This document shows, in pieces, positions 10,130-21,585 of a stretch of 64,000 bases of DNA (positions within the stretch are counted from its first letter, which is position 1; each line of letters begins with the position of its first letter). Below the pieces are notes generated by a model. The model ran no database searches. It was not told the DNA's origin and was given only the letters and a program-made list of their open reading frames with translations. Both the position numbers and the translations under genes were made by a program. Source of the stretch: Pseudomonas nitroreducens TX1 (GTDB lineage: Bacteria > Pseudomonadota > Gammaproteobacteria > Pseudomonadales > Pseudomonadaceae); contig NZ_AMZB01000100.1 in the NCBI RefSeq assembly GCF_000313755.1, positions 1 to 64,000 of the forward strand. The letters run 5' to 3'.

Positions 10130-10867
10130 CTAGGCCTGGATCACTTCATTGCCCGGCCAGACATCCGCCTTGGCCAACTGCACCAGTGCCTGGCGCACCG
10201 CGCCGGGATTGCCGCACGGCGCGGGGAACGGCAGCCAGTGCAGGCCCTGGCCGATACGCAGGTGGAAACCTTCAGTATCAATTCCCGCCATCTGCGGGCC
10301 CTTGCCGGCAGGCAACCCGGCCAGTTCGACGTAGTGCTCGATGGCATTGGCGTGGTCGCTGTTCATGTGCTGGACCATGCTTTTTTCTGCCTCGCCGACG
10401 AAGGGGTTGGCCAGCGGCACGCTGTCCGCACCCAGCCAATGAATGTCGCCGAAGCCACCGATGAAACGCCACTGCACCGGCTCCAGCACCCAGAAATCGA
10501 AGTCGTGGACGATGTGGTAGTCCTGCGAACCTGGGAAATAGCGGTAGTAACGCTCGGCGGCGCCAGCGATGGCGTCGACGTCCTCGATCAGCAGCGCCTC
10601 GGCCAGCAGGGTCAGGCGACCGGCGGCCTGGATGTCATCGACACCGCGCTCGCCGATGAGCAGCGAGCACTTGCCGTCCATCTGCAGGTTATGGGTGTGC
10701 TGGGCAATGCGGCTGATCAGGATCAGCGGGCGCCCTGCCTCATCCACGCAGTAGGGCACAACGGAGCCAAAGGGGAACCCCGGCCACTTCTTCGAGTGGG
10801 TGGAGAGGACGCCGCGGTATTCCTTGAGCAGCAGTTCTCGGGCATGCTTGGCAGCTTTCACGCTCAA
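10130..10867 (-). CDS. HugZ-like pyridoxamine 5'-phosphate oxidase-fold protein
   Basis: The 245-residue protein has an N-terminal split-barrel FMN/heme-type domain ([39 protein letters not shown]) and a C-terminal DUF2470 domain ([16 protein letters not shown]). HugZ relatives bind heme and some degrade it; others have no known activity. I choose a TTG start at 10867 because AGGAG lies seven bases upstream and family proteins begin (M)SVxAAKxARELL; the next codon but one is GTG and no suitable ATG exists. It is divergent from the SDR gene. Confidence 0.83.
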   Translation of the reverse strand: MSVKAAKHARELLLKEYRGVLSTHSKKWPGFPFGSVVPYCVDEAGRPLILISRIAQHTHNLQMDGKCSLLIGERGVDDIQAAGRLTLLAEALLIEDVDAIAGAAERYYRYFPGSQDYHIVHDFDFWVLEPVQWRFIGGFGDIHWLGADSVPLANPFVGEAEKSMVQHMNSDHANAIEHYVELAGLPAGKGPQMAGIDTEGFHLRIGQGLHWLPFPAPCGNPGAVRQALVQLAKADVWPGNEVIQA

Positions 10868-10974
10868 CTTATGACTCCTCGCAAAGAATCCGTCGTAAAC
10901 GGACGGGCAGGACTGACTCTGTGCACAGCTGCCGGCGGGGCCTTTCACCAGAAACTGTTCGTGGGGTTGTTCCG

Positions 10975-11733
10975 ATGCAATTGAAAGACAAGGTCATCAT
11001 CATCACCGGTGGCTGCCAGGGCCTGGGCCGCGCCATGGGCGAGTACCTCGCCGGCAAGGGCGCGCGCGTCGCGCTGGTTGACCTCAATGCCGAAAAACTG
11101 GACGAAGCCGTGACCGCCTGCAAGGCCGCTGGTGGTGACGCCCGCGCCTACATCTGCAACGTCGCCAATGAAGAACAGGTTACCCACATGGTGGCCCAGG
11201 TCGCCAGCGACTTCGGCGCCATCAATGGCCTGGTCAACAATGCCGGCATCCTGCGCGACGGTCTGACCATCAAGGTCAAGGACGGCGAGCTGAGCAAGAT
11301 GAGCCTGGCTCAGTGGCAGGCGGTGATCGACGTCAACCTGACCGGCGTGTTCCTGTGCACCCGTGAAGTGGCGGCGAAGATGATCGAGCTGAAGAACGAA
11401 GGTGCGATCGTCAACATTTCCTCCATCTCCCGCGCTGGCAACATGGGCCAGGCCAACTATTCCGCGGCGAAGGCCGGCGTCGCCGCCGATACCGTGGTGT
11501 GGGCGAAGGAACTGGCACGCTACGGCATCCGCGTGGCAGGCGTGGCGCCAGGCTTCATCGAGACCGACATGGTCGCCAGCATGAAGCCCGAGGCCCTGGA
11601 GAAGATGACCTCGGGCATCCCGCTCAAGCGCCTGGGCAAGCCGCTGGAAATCGCCCACTCGGTGGCCTACATCCTCGAGAACGACTACTACACCGGTCGC
11701 GTGCTGGAGCTGGACGGCGGCCTGCGTCTGTAA
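10975..11733 (+). CDS. Short-chain dehydrogenase/reductase (FabG-like)
   Basis: This 252-residue Rossmann enzyme has the cofactor motif [16 protein letters not shown] (a TGxxxGxG variant), NNAGILRDG, and the catalytic Ser in [14 protein letters not shown] with Y-x3-K in YSAAKAG. The closest type by eye is FabG-like 3-oxoacyl reductase, but no fatty acid gene is adjacent and the substrate is unknown. The start at 10975 is used because it gives the standard SDR N-terminus [13 protein letters not shown]; a GTG-led extension to 10921 is not supported. Confidence 0.9.
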   Translation: MQLKDKVIIITGGCQGLGRAMGEYLAGKGARVALVDLNAEKLDEAVTACKAAGGDARAYICNVANEEQVTHMVAQVASDFGAINGLVNNAGILRDGLTIKVKDGELSKMSLAQWQAVIDVNLTGVFLCTREVAAKMIELKNEGAIVNISSISRAGNMGQANYSAAKAGVAADTVVWAKELARYGIRVAGVAPGFIETDMVASMKPEALEKMTSGIPLKRLGKPLEIAHSVAYILENDYYTGRVLELDGGLRL

Positions 11734-11747
11734 TCCGCCCGCCCATG

Positions 11748-11776
11748 AAAAAGCCCCGCCAGTGCGGGGCTTTTTT
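11748..11776 (+). terminator. Terminator after the SDR gene
   Basis: AAAAAGCCCCGC and GCGGGGCTTTTTT form a stem with a short loop, ending in six T residues, 15 bp after the stop codon. Confidence 0.9.
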
Positions 11777-11785
11777 GTGCTTTTC

Positions 11786-11861
11786 GTAGGAGCGAGCTTG
11801 CTCGCGAACTCTTTCCCGGCGGCACCGGTGCCATGCGGTTCGCGAGCAAGCTCGCTCCTAC
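11786..11861. repeat. REP-type inverted pair
   Basis: GTAGGAGCGAGCTTGCTCGC at 11786-11805 (repeat extends to 11808) and its exact complement-oriented copy at 11839-11861 enclose about 30 bases. The pair sits between the convergent SDR and DUF481 genes. Confidence 0.85.
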
Positions 11862-11874
11862 ACTCCGGGGCGGC

Positions 11875-12876
11875 TTACCAGCCCACACCCAGGCCCACGG
11901 TATAGCGACGCTCGTTGACGTCGCCGTCGTTGCCGCTGAGCTTGTCCCACTCGGCCTTCAGGCTCAGGGACGCCCAGGAGGTCAGCTTGTAGCGGATGCC
12001 TGCCTCGCTCTCCAGTTCGTACTCCACATTGGATTCCAACGGCTTGCTCACTTCGCCATTGGTGAACAGCTCGAACTGCTTGGCCAGCAGGTAGCGGTTG
12101 TAGTCCCACTTCAGACTGGTGCTATAGAAGTGCGACTTCTCATCGTCGACGAACTCGTAGTCGTTGCGATTGACCAGCGTGGCCAGGGAGAACGCCCCCA
12201 GTTCGTTGTCCCAGAACTGGTAGCCCGGACCGGTACCGATGGTGCGCTTCTTCTGCAGGTCTTCGATCCAGTCGCGCTTGTACTGGGCCTGCCCCTGCCA
12301 GAACCAGTGCTCGTCGAGGAAGCGGTCCAGGGCATACTGCGCCGAGTAGTTGTTGGTGCTGACCGCGTCATCCTTCTTTTCGCGGTTGTATTCGCCCTGA
12401 AGGTTATGGCGCCAGCGACCGTGGCGGGCGTTGGTCTTGAAGTCGATGTCGTAGTCTTCGACGTCGTTTTCAGCCTGTTTGTGATCCAGGGAAAAATCGA
12501 CGTTGCCGGTCCATACCCAGTCTTCGAGGATCGGCTTGGGCGGCATCATCTGCTGGATCTGCGCCAGCTCCACCGTACGGGGCTGACCATTGACCAGTGT
12601 CACCTTGCCCTGTTCGGACGCTTTCAGCCCCTTGGAGTGCTCACCGGTTTCCTCGTCGTACTTCACCAGCAGATTCTGATCGGTTTCGAGCGTCTTGATC
12701 TTGTCCGACTTCAGCGTGATTTCTCCGCCGTAATCGGTCGCGAACAGGAGCTTGCCGCCGTCATACAACTTGATGGTGCCGGTGAGTCGGTCACCATTCT
12801 TCAACCAGACGGTATCGGCGAAAGCGGACAAGGAGCAGGATGCAAGGGCGACACAGAGCAGGTTTCTGGAAAACAT
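11875..12876 (-). CDS. DUF481 outer-membrane protein (YdiY-like)
   Basis: The 333-residue protein has a signal peptide (MFSRNLLCVALASCSLSAFA, cut likely after AFA), a small N-terminal domain of about 100 residues (VWLKNGDRLTGTIKLYDGG) and a C-terminal DUF481 beta-barrel domain with alternating aromatic strands ending in an aromatic residue (GVGW). E. coli YdiY is acid-inducible; function of the family is unknown. The gene is divergent from the alkyltransferase-like gene with about 190 bp between them, in which I see no clear element. Confidence 0.85.
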   Translation of the reverse strand: MFSRNLLCVALASCSLSAFADTVWLKNGDRLTGTIKLYDGGKLLFATDYGGEITLKSDKIKTLETDQNLLVKYDEETGEHSKGLKASEQGKVTLVNGQPRTVELAQIQQMMPPKPILEDWVWTGNVDFSLDHKQAENDVEDYDIDFKTNARHGRWRHNLQGEYNREKKDDAVSTNNYSAQYALDRFLDEHWFWQGQAQYKRDWIEDLQKKRTIGTGPGYQFWDNELGAFSLATLVNRNDYEFVDDEKSHFYSTSLKWDYNRYLLAKQFELFTNGEVSKPLESNVEYELESEAGIRYKLTSWASLSLKAEWDKLSGNDGDVNERRYTVGLGVGW

Positions 12877-13069
12877 GAGTCGAATTCAACTGGATTGAAT
12901 GGGCAAAAAGCCGGGCATTATCCAGATACCCGACACTAGAGCAACGAGTGACAGACCCACGTGCAGAGAGTTCACAATGACTGACAGATGGGTCTGACAA
13001 AGAACCCAACTTGTCAGCTCGCCGCCAGCCGATATCCTGAGCGTCAGCCCCTCTATCGCGGTACCTTCG

Positions 13070-13444
13070 ATGCCCAAGCCCAACCCCAGTGCCAGCGCAC
13101 CAATGACCGACCTCGGAGTGGAAAGCCTGGAGGTAAGGCGTGAGGCAATTTACCTGGTCATCGCCCAAGTGCCCGAAGGCTGCGTCATCACCTATGGCGA
13201 TGTCGCCCGCCTGGCTGGCCTGGGCCGTTCCGCGCGGCTGGTCGGGCGTATCCTCGGACAATTACCCGAAGACACCCGCCTGCCATGGCACCGGGTAATC
13301 GCCGCGGGCGGGCGCATCAGCCTGCCGCTGGGCACTGTCTCGGGTAACGAGCAGCGCGCACGATTGCGTGCGGAGGGTGTCAGAATCCATAACGATCGGG
13401 TGGACATACGTCGGCACGGCTGGCCTAGCGGCGAGCAGTCCTAG
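13070..13444 (+). CDS. Alkyltransferase-like protein (ATL)
   Basis: The 124-residue protein is the DNA-binding half of an O6-alkylguanine alkyltransferase: ITYGDVARLAG near residue 40, the arginine finger region GRSARLVGRILG, and LPWHRVIAAGGRIS. The methyl-accepting cysteine of the PCHRV motif is replaced by Trp73 (PWHRV), the hallmark of ATL proteins. ATLs bind alkylated guanine and hand lesions to nucleotide excision repair. The start is uncertain: ATG 13070 and ATG 13103 are both in frame and neither has a strong ribosome site. ampG follows 42 bp downstream. Confidence 0.88.
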   Translation: MPKPNPSASAPMTDLGVESLEVRREAIYLVIAQVPEGCVITYGDVARLAGLGRSARLVGRILGQLPEDTRLPWHRVIAAGGRISLPLGTVSGNEQRARLRAEGVRIHNDRVDIRRHGWPSGEQS

Positions 13445-13486
13445 TAGAGTTCGCGTAATTTTTCGTCCTGCTGGAAAACACCCCCC

Positions 13487-15295
13487 ATGAAAGAGCATTC
13501 CTGGCGAGAGGCATGGATTGCCTATAAGTCTCCCGCCAGCCTCGCGCTTTTGCTGCTGGGTTTCGCCGCCGGCCTGCCTTATATGCTGGTGCTCTCCACC
13601 CTCTCGGTGTGGTTGCGTGAAGCAGGCGTCGCTCGGGAAACCATTGGATTCGCCAGCTGGATCGGGCTGGTGTACGCCTTCAAATGGGTGTGGTCGCCCA
13701 TGCTCGACCAGTGGCGCCTGCCCTTCATCGGTCGCCTGGGCCGCCGCCGCTCCTGGCTGGTGTTTTCCCAGGGGCTGATCGCCATCGGCCTGCTCGGCAT
13801 GGCCCTGTGCAACCCGCAATCGCACCTGAACTGGCTGATCGCCCTGGCAATGGTGGTGGCTTTCGCCTCCGCCACCCAGGACATCGCCATCGACGCCTAC
13901 CGCCTGGAAATCGCCGAAAACACCCGTCAGGCCGCGCTGGCTGCCTGCTATATGACCGGCTACCGGGTCGCCGTGCTGTTCGCTACCGCCGGGGTGCTGT
14001 TCCTCGCCGAATGGGCCGGCTCCAGCGCTCTGCACTACAGCCAGTCGGCCTGGGCGCTGACTTACGCGGTGTGCGCCCTGGCCATCCTGCCCGGGTTGAT
14101 CACCACGCTGCTGATGAAAGAGCCGCCGGTGAACGTGCAGCCGCAGGCTGGCAGTTCGGCCTTCGCCTTCAACCACCAACTGCTCTCGGTGCTGACCCTG
14201 CTGGTACTGCTGATTTCCGTGCCGGCCATGCTGACTGCGCTGACCGCCCAGGCGTGGCCGCGCGCTGCGCTGTATGCGATCTTCATCGGCGTCTGCATGA
14301 CACCCCACGGCCGCCGACAGATTCGCCCGGTACGCGAGCTGCTGTCGAAAGTACGCCGCCCGCTGCTGCTGGCCGTGCATGGCCGCGGCCTGCCGCAGTT
14401 CGACTTCGTCCACCAGGCCGTGTCGGTGATCGTGTTGATCATCCTGCTGGTAACCGGCACCGCGTTCATCAACATGACCGAGGCCGGCAAGTGGTGGCTC
14501 GCCATCCTCTACCTGCTGATCGCCCTGAGCTGTATCTCGGCGCCTGGTCGCCTGCTGATGGCGCCGGTGCTGACGCCGATTACCGAGTTTGTCCGCCGCT
14601 ATCGCTGGCAGGCGCTGCTGCTGCTCGGGTTGATCTCCACCTATCGCATGTCGGACACCGTCATGGGCACCATGGCCAGCGTGTTCTATATCGACATGGG
14701 CTTCACCAAGGACACCATCGCCACCGTCAGCAAGCTGTTCGGGGTGATCATGACGCTGGTCGGCGCCGCGGCCGGCGGCGTGCTGATCGCCCGCTTCAGC
14801 ATCCTGCCAATCCTTTTCATCGGCGGCGCGGCCTCGGCCGCGACCAACCTGCTGTTCGCCATGCTGGCGCAAATGGGGGCAATCGACGATCCGCACCTGA
14901 TGGGCCAGAACGTGTTCGCCCTGCTCAAGGTGCTGGAGCCGCACGTCACCATGCTGGTGGTGACCATCATGCTCGACAACTTCAGCGGCGGCCTCGCCAC
15001 CTCGGCCTTCGTCGCCTACCTGTCGAGCCTGACCAACCTGAAGTTCTCCGCGACCCAGTACGCCATGCTCAGCTCCACCATGCTGTTGCTGCCGCGCTTC
15101 ATCGGTGGCTATTCCGGCGCCATGGTCGAGGGCATGGGCTACGAGCGGTTCTTCTTCTTCACCGCCCTGCTCGGCGTGCCCACGCTGCTGCTGATCGGCT
15201 GGCTGTGGCTGCAACGCAAGAACGACATGACCAATGGCGCCGCCGAACCTCCTGCGCAAACGCCAGCGCAGCAGCCGAGCGCCGAACGTCACTGA
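13487..15295 (+). CDS. ampG: Muropeptide permease AmpG
   Basis: The 602-residue inner-membrane MFS transporter imports GlcNAc-anhydroMurNAc peptides for cell wall recycling and so controls AmpC beta-lactamase induction. It begins MKEHSWREAWIAYKSP and shows LLLLGFAAGLPYMLVLSTLSV as the first helix, with about 14 hydrophobic segments and the signature ATQDIAIDAYRLE near residue 127. The length fits the P. aeruginosa type (about 594). A hydrophilic, Ala/Pro/Gln-rich tail ends the protein. In P. aeruginosa a second paralogue (AmpP) exists elsewhere. Confidence 0.95.
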   Translation: MKEHSWREAWIAYKSPASLALLLLGFAAGLPYMLVLSTLSVWLREAGVARETIGFASWIGLVYAFKWVWSPMLDQWRLPFIGRLGRRRSWLVFSQGLIAIGLLGMALCNPQSHLNWLIALAMVVAFASATQDIAIDAYRLEIAENTRQAALAACYMTGYRVAVLFATAGVLFLAEWAGSSALHYSQSAWALTYAVCALAILPGLITTLLMKEPPVNVQPQAGSSAFAFNHQLLSVLTLLVLLISVPAMLTALTAQAWPRAALYAIFIGVCMTPHGRRQIRPVRELLSKVRRPLLLAVHGRGLPQFDFVHQAVSVIVLIILLVTGTAFINMTEAGKWWLAILYLLIALSCISAPGRLLMAPVLTPITEFVRRYRWQALLLLGLISTYRMSDTVMGTMASVFYIDMGFTKDTIATVSKLFGVIMTLVGAAAGGVLIARFSILPILFIGGAASAATNLLFAMLAQMGAIDDPHLMGQNVFALLKVLEPHVTMLVVTIMLDNFSGGLATSAFVAYLSSLTNLKFSATQYAMLSSTMLLLPRFIGGYSGAMVEGMGYERFFFFTALLGVPTLLLIGWLWLQRKNDMTNGAAEPPAQTPAQQPSAERH

Positions 15296-15323
15296 CTTGC
15301 CGGTGAAACAGCGCTCATGAAAA

Positions 15324-15343
15324 AGGCCGGCAATTGCCGGCCT
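15324..15343. terminator. Bidirectional terminator between ampG and mscS
   Basis: AGGCCGGCAATTGCCGGCCT is a perfect palindrome. On the minus strand it is followed by TTTTTC, on the plus strand by TGTTTC, so it is better placed to end the mscS transcript but may serve both convergent genes. Confidence 0.8.
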
Positions 15344-15364
15344 GTTTCATGGCGGTTGGTCAGA

Positions 15365-16210
15365 TCAATCGGTGAGCACCGAGCCCTCTTCGCCCTTGAC
15401 CACACGCACCACCTTGTTCGGCGCCAGGTCGATGCCGGCGTCGCGCAGACGCAGGCGCACCTGCTCGTTGAGCATGAAGGTGACGGCCCAGTAGTCGGAA
15501 TTGGCAGTCCACAGGCGCAGCGACAGAGTCACCGAGTTTTCACCCAGGCCCGCGACCACCACCACTGGCGCCGGGGATTTGAGCACACGCGAATCCTCGG
15601 CGAGTTCCTTGAGAATCGCGCGGGCGCCATCCAGGTCGGCGTCGAAGGCCAGCTTCACGTCGAAGGTCACCTGACGGGTCGTCTGCGTCGAGGTGTTGGT
15701 GATGATGCCGTTGGACAGTGCACCGTTGGGCACGATCACCGTACGGTTGTCACCGGTGCGCAGCACGGTATGGAAGATCATGATGTTGTCCACGGTGCCG
15801 GACACGCCCTGGGCCTCGATCCAGTCGCCGATCTTGAACGGGCGGAACAGCAGGATCAGCACGCCGCCGGCAAAGTTCGACAGGCTGCCCTGCAGCGCAA
15901 GGCCGATGGCCAGGCCGGCGGCACCGATGGCTGCGACGAAACTGGTGGTCTGGATGCCGATCATCGACGCCACGCTGACCATCAGCAGGATCTTCAGGAT
16001 GATGTTCACCATGCTGCCGATGAAGCCCTGCAGCGCCTTGTCCACGTGCTTGGTCGACAGGACGCCGCCCACGCGGCGGGTCAGCAGGTTGATCACCCAC
16101 CAGCCGATCAGCAGGGTCAACAGCGCCAGCACGGCGTTGCCCAGGTAAGCCAGGACGACAGGCGCCCAGGCCTCCGCACTGTTGACGATGTGCTCGTAAT
16201 TCATATCCAT
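15365..16210 (-). CDS. Small-conductance mechanosensitive channel MscS family
   Basis: The 281-residue protein has three N-terminal membrane helices; the third carries the Gly/Ala pore pattern (GAAGLAIGLALQGSLSNFAGG at about 95-115, given here as its key part AIGLALQGSLSN). The conserved FRPFKIGDWIE and VPNGALSNGIITN segments mark the MscS beta domain, followed by the alpha/beta cytoplasmic cage. It protects the cell against hypo-osmotic shock. Start at 16210 (MDMNYEH) is preferred; ATG 16204 would remove two residues. yajQ lies 128 bp upstream on the same strand. Confidence 0.93.
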   Translation of the reverse strand: MDMNYEHIVNSAEAWAPVVLAYLGNAVLALLTLLIGWWVINLLTRRVGGVLSTKHVDKALQGFIGSMVNIILKILLMVSVASMIGIQTTSFVAAIGAAGLAIGLALQGSLSNFAGGVLILLFRPFKIGDWIEAQGVSGTVDNIMIFHTVLRTGDNRTVIVPNGALSNGIITNTSTQTTRQVTFDVKLAFDADLDGARAILKELAEDSRVLKSPAPVVVVAGLGENSVTLSLRLWTANSDYWAVTFMLNEQVRLRLRDAGIDLAPNKVVRVVKGEEGSVLTD

Positions 16211-16305
16211 GGATGCAGGCCCCTTGTCTATTGCCATTGCTAAAAACAAAACCGCCATGGCAAGCCATGACGGTCGGGTGTTCGCCGAGCGACTCTTAAT
16301 TGCGA

Positions 16306-16321
16306 CGTCGCCCGGGCGACG
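16306..16321. other. Perfect 16-bp GC-rich palindrome after yajQ
   Basis: CGTCGCCCGGGCGACG lies 18 bp after the yajQ stop on the minus strand. There is no T-run, so it may be a weak or Rho-assisted terminator, or a protein site. Confidence 0.4.
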
Positions 16322-16338
16322 AGGTTCCGCTGAAGGGG

Positions 16339-16893
<555 letters not shown>

Positions 16894-16978
16894 TCATTAT
16901 AACTGACAGACAAGACCGCGCCCGGCCTCTGACAGTGAGAGTCGGCATTTCCCACCCGTTTGCGAGACATTCCTTTTC

Positions 16979-18893
<1,915 letters not shown>

Positions 18894-18941
18894 TGGCGGG
18901 CTACCCTGGCCGCTTCCCCTGTTTTTCTCTTTGACGCGCCC

Positions 18942-21005
18942 ATGCCTTCTCCCATGAACCTGCGCCAGCGCCTGGAAGACCTGCCGGTCGGCCAGAAGAT
19001 CCTCGCCGCCCTGCTGGTGCTGCTGGCGACCGTGATGCTGGTGGCCAACCTGGCCTTCATCAGCGCGGCCTACTGGATTTCCCAGGACAGCGTCGCGCCC
19101 CAGGCCCTGCAGACCATCGGCAGGCTGATCGCCAATCCGGCGCTCAGCGAGCCGGCGCTGTCCTCGCCGACCCAGGCCCAGGTGCTGCTGCGCCAGCTCG
19201 ACGACTACCAGCCGCTGCGCGCCGCCGCGCTCTATGACAGCAATGGCGAGCGCATCGCACAGACGCCGAGCAATGGGCCGGTGGCCCTGCCCGAGCGCCT
19301 GGACCACTTGGAGCGCTGGCGCCAGCACGAATATCGCCTCAACGCACTGTTCGAGCTGCCCCAGGCCGGCCGCAACAGTGGCTACCTGCTACTGGTGGCC
19401 AGTAGCGAGCTGCCCGGCGCCTTCTACACCGGTACGCTGACGGCCAGCCTGGTAATCCTCTCCGTTTCGGTACTGCTCTGGCTGCTCATCGCCCAGCAGA
19501 TCCGCCGCCTGATCACGCGGCCGATCCGCAGCCTGGAGGAGCTGTCGCGCCAGGTCACCCGCGAGGAGAACTACGCCCTGCGCGCCGAGCGCGGCAATGC
19601 CGACGAGATCGGTCGCCTCGCCGACGCATTCAACACCATGCTGACCCGTATCGAGGCCCGCGAGCAGCAGCTCAAGCGCGCCCGCGACGATGCCCAGGAG
19701 GCCGTCGAGCAGGCCCAGTCGCTGGCCGAGGAAACCCGTCGCTCGAACCGCAAGCTGGAGCTGGAAGTCCAGGTGCGCGGCAAGATCGAGAAGAAGCTCA
19801 CCGGTTTCCAGCACTACCTCAACAGCATCATCGACTCCATGCCCTCGGCGCTGATCGCGGTGGACGAGCAACTCTACGTCACCCAGTGGAACCAGGAAGC
19901 CAGCCAGCTTTCCGGTACCAGCCTGGACGACGCGGTGAACCAGCCGGTGTTCCTCGCCTTCCCCTCGCTCAAGCCCTTCCTGCCGCAGCTCACCCGCGCC
20001 GCCGAGCAGCACAAGGTCGAACGCGTCGAACGGGTTACCTGGGCCCTCACCGACGCCCCGCGCCACTATGCCCTGACCTTCTACCCGCTGATGGGCGGTA
20101 CCGGCCGTGGCGCGGTGATCCGTATCGACGACATCACCGACCGCCTGGGGATGGAAGAGATGATGGTGCAGTCGGAGAAGATGCTCTCCGTCGGCGGTCT
20201 CGCCGCCGGCATGGCCCATGAGATCAACAACCCGCTGGGCGCGATCCTGCACAACGTGCAGAACATCCGCCGGCGCCTGTCGCCGGACCTGCCGAAGAAC
20301 CTCGAGGTAGCCGCTGAAGTGGGCGTGCGCCTGGACGACCTCAACCACTACCTGGAGGCGCGGGAGATTCCCAAGCTGATGGACGGCATTCAGTACGCCG
20401 GCTCCCGCGCGGCGAAGATCGTCACCCACATGCTCTCCTTCAGCCGCCGCAGCCATCGCCAGATGGCCGCCTGCGAGTTGCCGGCACTGCTGGAACAGGC
20501 CGTGGAGATCGCCGGCAATGACTTCGACCTCACCGGCGGCTTCGACTTCAAGTCGCTGCAGATCGTCCACGAGTATGACCAGCGCCTGGGGCCGGTACCG
20601 GTGATCGCCAACGAAATCGAACAGGTCCTGCTCAACCTGTTGAAGAACGCCGCCCAGGCCATCCACCTTCGCGACGACGAAGAAGAAGGCGAATTCGGCC
20701 GCATCATCCTGCGCACCCGGCTCAATCCGCCGTGGGCGGAAATCCAGGTGGAGGACAATGGCTGCGGCATGCCGGAGAAGGTGCGCAAACGCATCTTCGA
20801 GCCTTTCTTCACCACCAAGGAAGTCGGCCAGGGTACGGGCCTGGGCCTGTCGGTCTCGTACTTCATCGTCACCAACAACCACAAGGGGCAGATGGAGGTA
20901 CAGTCCGAGCTGGGTCAAGGCACCTGCTTCACCCTGCGCCTGCCGCTGACCACCGAAGTTTCCCCGCCCTTGCCGCTATTGGCGCAAGGCGACAAGGAGC
21001 ATTGA
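18942..21005 (+). CDS. Membrane sensor histidine kinase (HAMP-PAS-HisKA-HATPase)
   Basis: The 687-residue kinase has two membrane segments (about 22-47 and 165-190) around a periplasmic domain, a HAMP domain with RLITRPIRSLEELS, a coiled coil (about 238-285), a PAS domain (SIIDSMPSALIAVDEQLY), the H box GMAHEINNPLGAIL, N box NEIEQVLLNLLKNAAQAI, and ATP motifs VEDNGCGMPE and GQGTGLGLSVSY. No receiver domain is fused. The gene follows the response regulator and panE, so that regulator is its probable partner. The P. aeruginosa counterpart by position (PA4398) has been linked to swarming (recalled). Start could also be ATG 18954. Confidence 0.92.
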   Translation: MPSPMNLRQRLEDLPVGQKILAALLVLLATVMLVANLAFISAAYWISQDSVAPQALQTIGRLIANPALSEPALSSPTQAQVLLRQLDDYQPLRAAALYDSNGERIAQTPSNGPVALPERLDHLERWRQHEYRLNALFELPQAGRNSGYLLLVASSELPGAFYTGTLTASLVILSVSVLLWLLIAQQIRRLITRPIRSLEELSRQVTREENYALRAERGNADEIGRLADAFNTMLTRIEAREQQLKRARDDAQEAVEQAQSLAEETRRSNRKLELEVQVRGKIEKKLTGFQHYLNSIIDSMPSALIAVDEQLYVTQWNQEASQLSGTSLDDAVNQPVFLAFPSLKPFLPQLTRAAEQHKVERVERVTWALTDAPRHYALTFYPLMGGTGRGAVIRIDDITDRLGMEEMMVQSEKMLSVGGLAAGMAHEINNPLGAILHNVQNIRRRLSPDLPKNLEVAAEVGVRLDDLNHYLEAREIPKLMDGIQYAGSRAAKIVTHMLSFSRRSHRQMAACELPALLEQAVEIAGNDFDLTGGFDFKSLQIVHEYDQRLGPVPVIANEIEQVLLNLLKNAAQAIHLRDDEEEGEFGRIILRTRLNPPWAEIQVEDNGCGMPEKVRKRIFEPFFTTKEVGQGTGLGLSVSYFIVTNNHKGQMEVQSELGQGTCFTLRLPLTTEVSPPLPLLAQGDKEH

Positions 21006-21008
21006 GCC

Positions 21009-21581
21009 ATGGGCAATCGCCTGTCGAAGATCTACACCCGCACCGGCGATGCCGGAGAAACCGGCCTGGCCGACGGACGCCGGGTACCCAAGCATCATCC
21101 GCGGGTGGAGGCCATGGGCGCGGTGGACGAACTGAACAGCCACCTCGGCCTGCTGCTGGCCGGGCTGCACGAAGCGCGCAGCAGTGCGCTGGAAGAAGTG
21201 ATGGGTGTGTTGGCGCCGATCCAGCACCGCCTGTTCGACCTGGGCGGCGAGCTGGCGATGCCGGAATACCGCGCGCTGAACGATGCCGAAGTAGAACGTC
21301 TGGAGCAGGTGATCGACCGCTGGAACGAGGAGCTCGGGCCGCTGAAGAACTTCATCCTGCCGGGCGGCTCGCGTCTGGTCGCCCTCGCCCATCTGTGCCG
21401 CGCGCAGGCGCGCAACGCCGAGCGCCGCTGCCAACAGCTCAATGCCGAGGAGCCGCTGGCAGGCGCGGGCCTGCGCTACCTGAATCGCCTGTCCGACCTG
21501 CTGTTCGTCGCCGCACGCTTCATCGCCCGCCGTCAGGGCGTGGAAGAGATTCTCTGGCAAGCCGCGGAAAAGCCCGCCTGA
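21009..21581 (+). CDS. Cob(I)alamin adenosyltransferase, PduO type
   Basis: The 190-residue enzyme transfers an adenosyl group from ATP to cob(I)alamin. The N-terminal ATP site KIYTRTGDAGETGLADGRRV and the VDELNSHLG motif are typical, as is the C-terminal YLNRLSDLLFVAARF. The ATG lies three bases after the kinase stop, with an AAGGAG site inside the kinase end, so translation is probably coupled. The next gene is convergent with only four bases between the stop codons. Confidence 0.94.
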   Translation: MGNRLSKIYTRTGDAGETGLADGRRVPKHHPRVEAMGAVDELNSHLGLLLAGLHEARSSALEEVMGVLAPIQHRLFDLGGELAMPEYRALNDAEVERLEQVIDRWNEELGPLKNFILPGGSRLVALAHLCRAQARNAERRCQQLNAEEPLAGAGLRYLNRLSDLLFVAARFIARRQGVEEILWQAAEKPA

Positions 21582-21585
21582 TCTG

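Noticed and set aside
11786-11861. REP pair considered as an attachment site or short CRISPR
   Set aside because: Only two inverted units without spacers, and flanking genes are housekeeping with no integrase or cas gene.
13262-15292. Open frame of 676 codons on the minus strand across ampG
   Set aside because: Antisense shadow of AmpG with Gln/His-rich repetitive translation.
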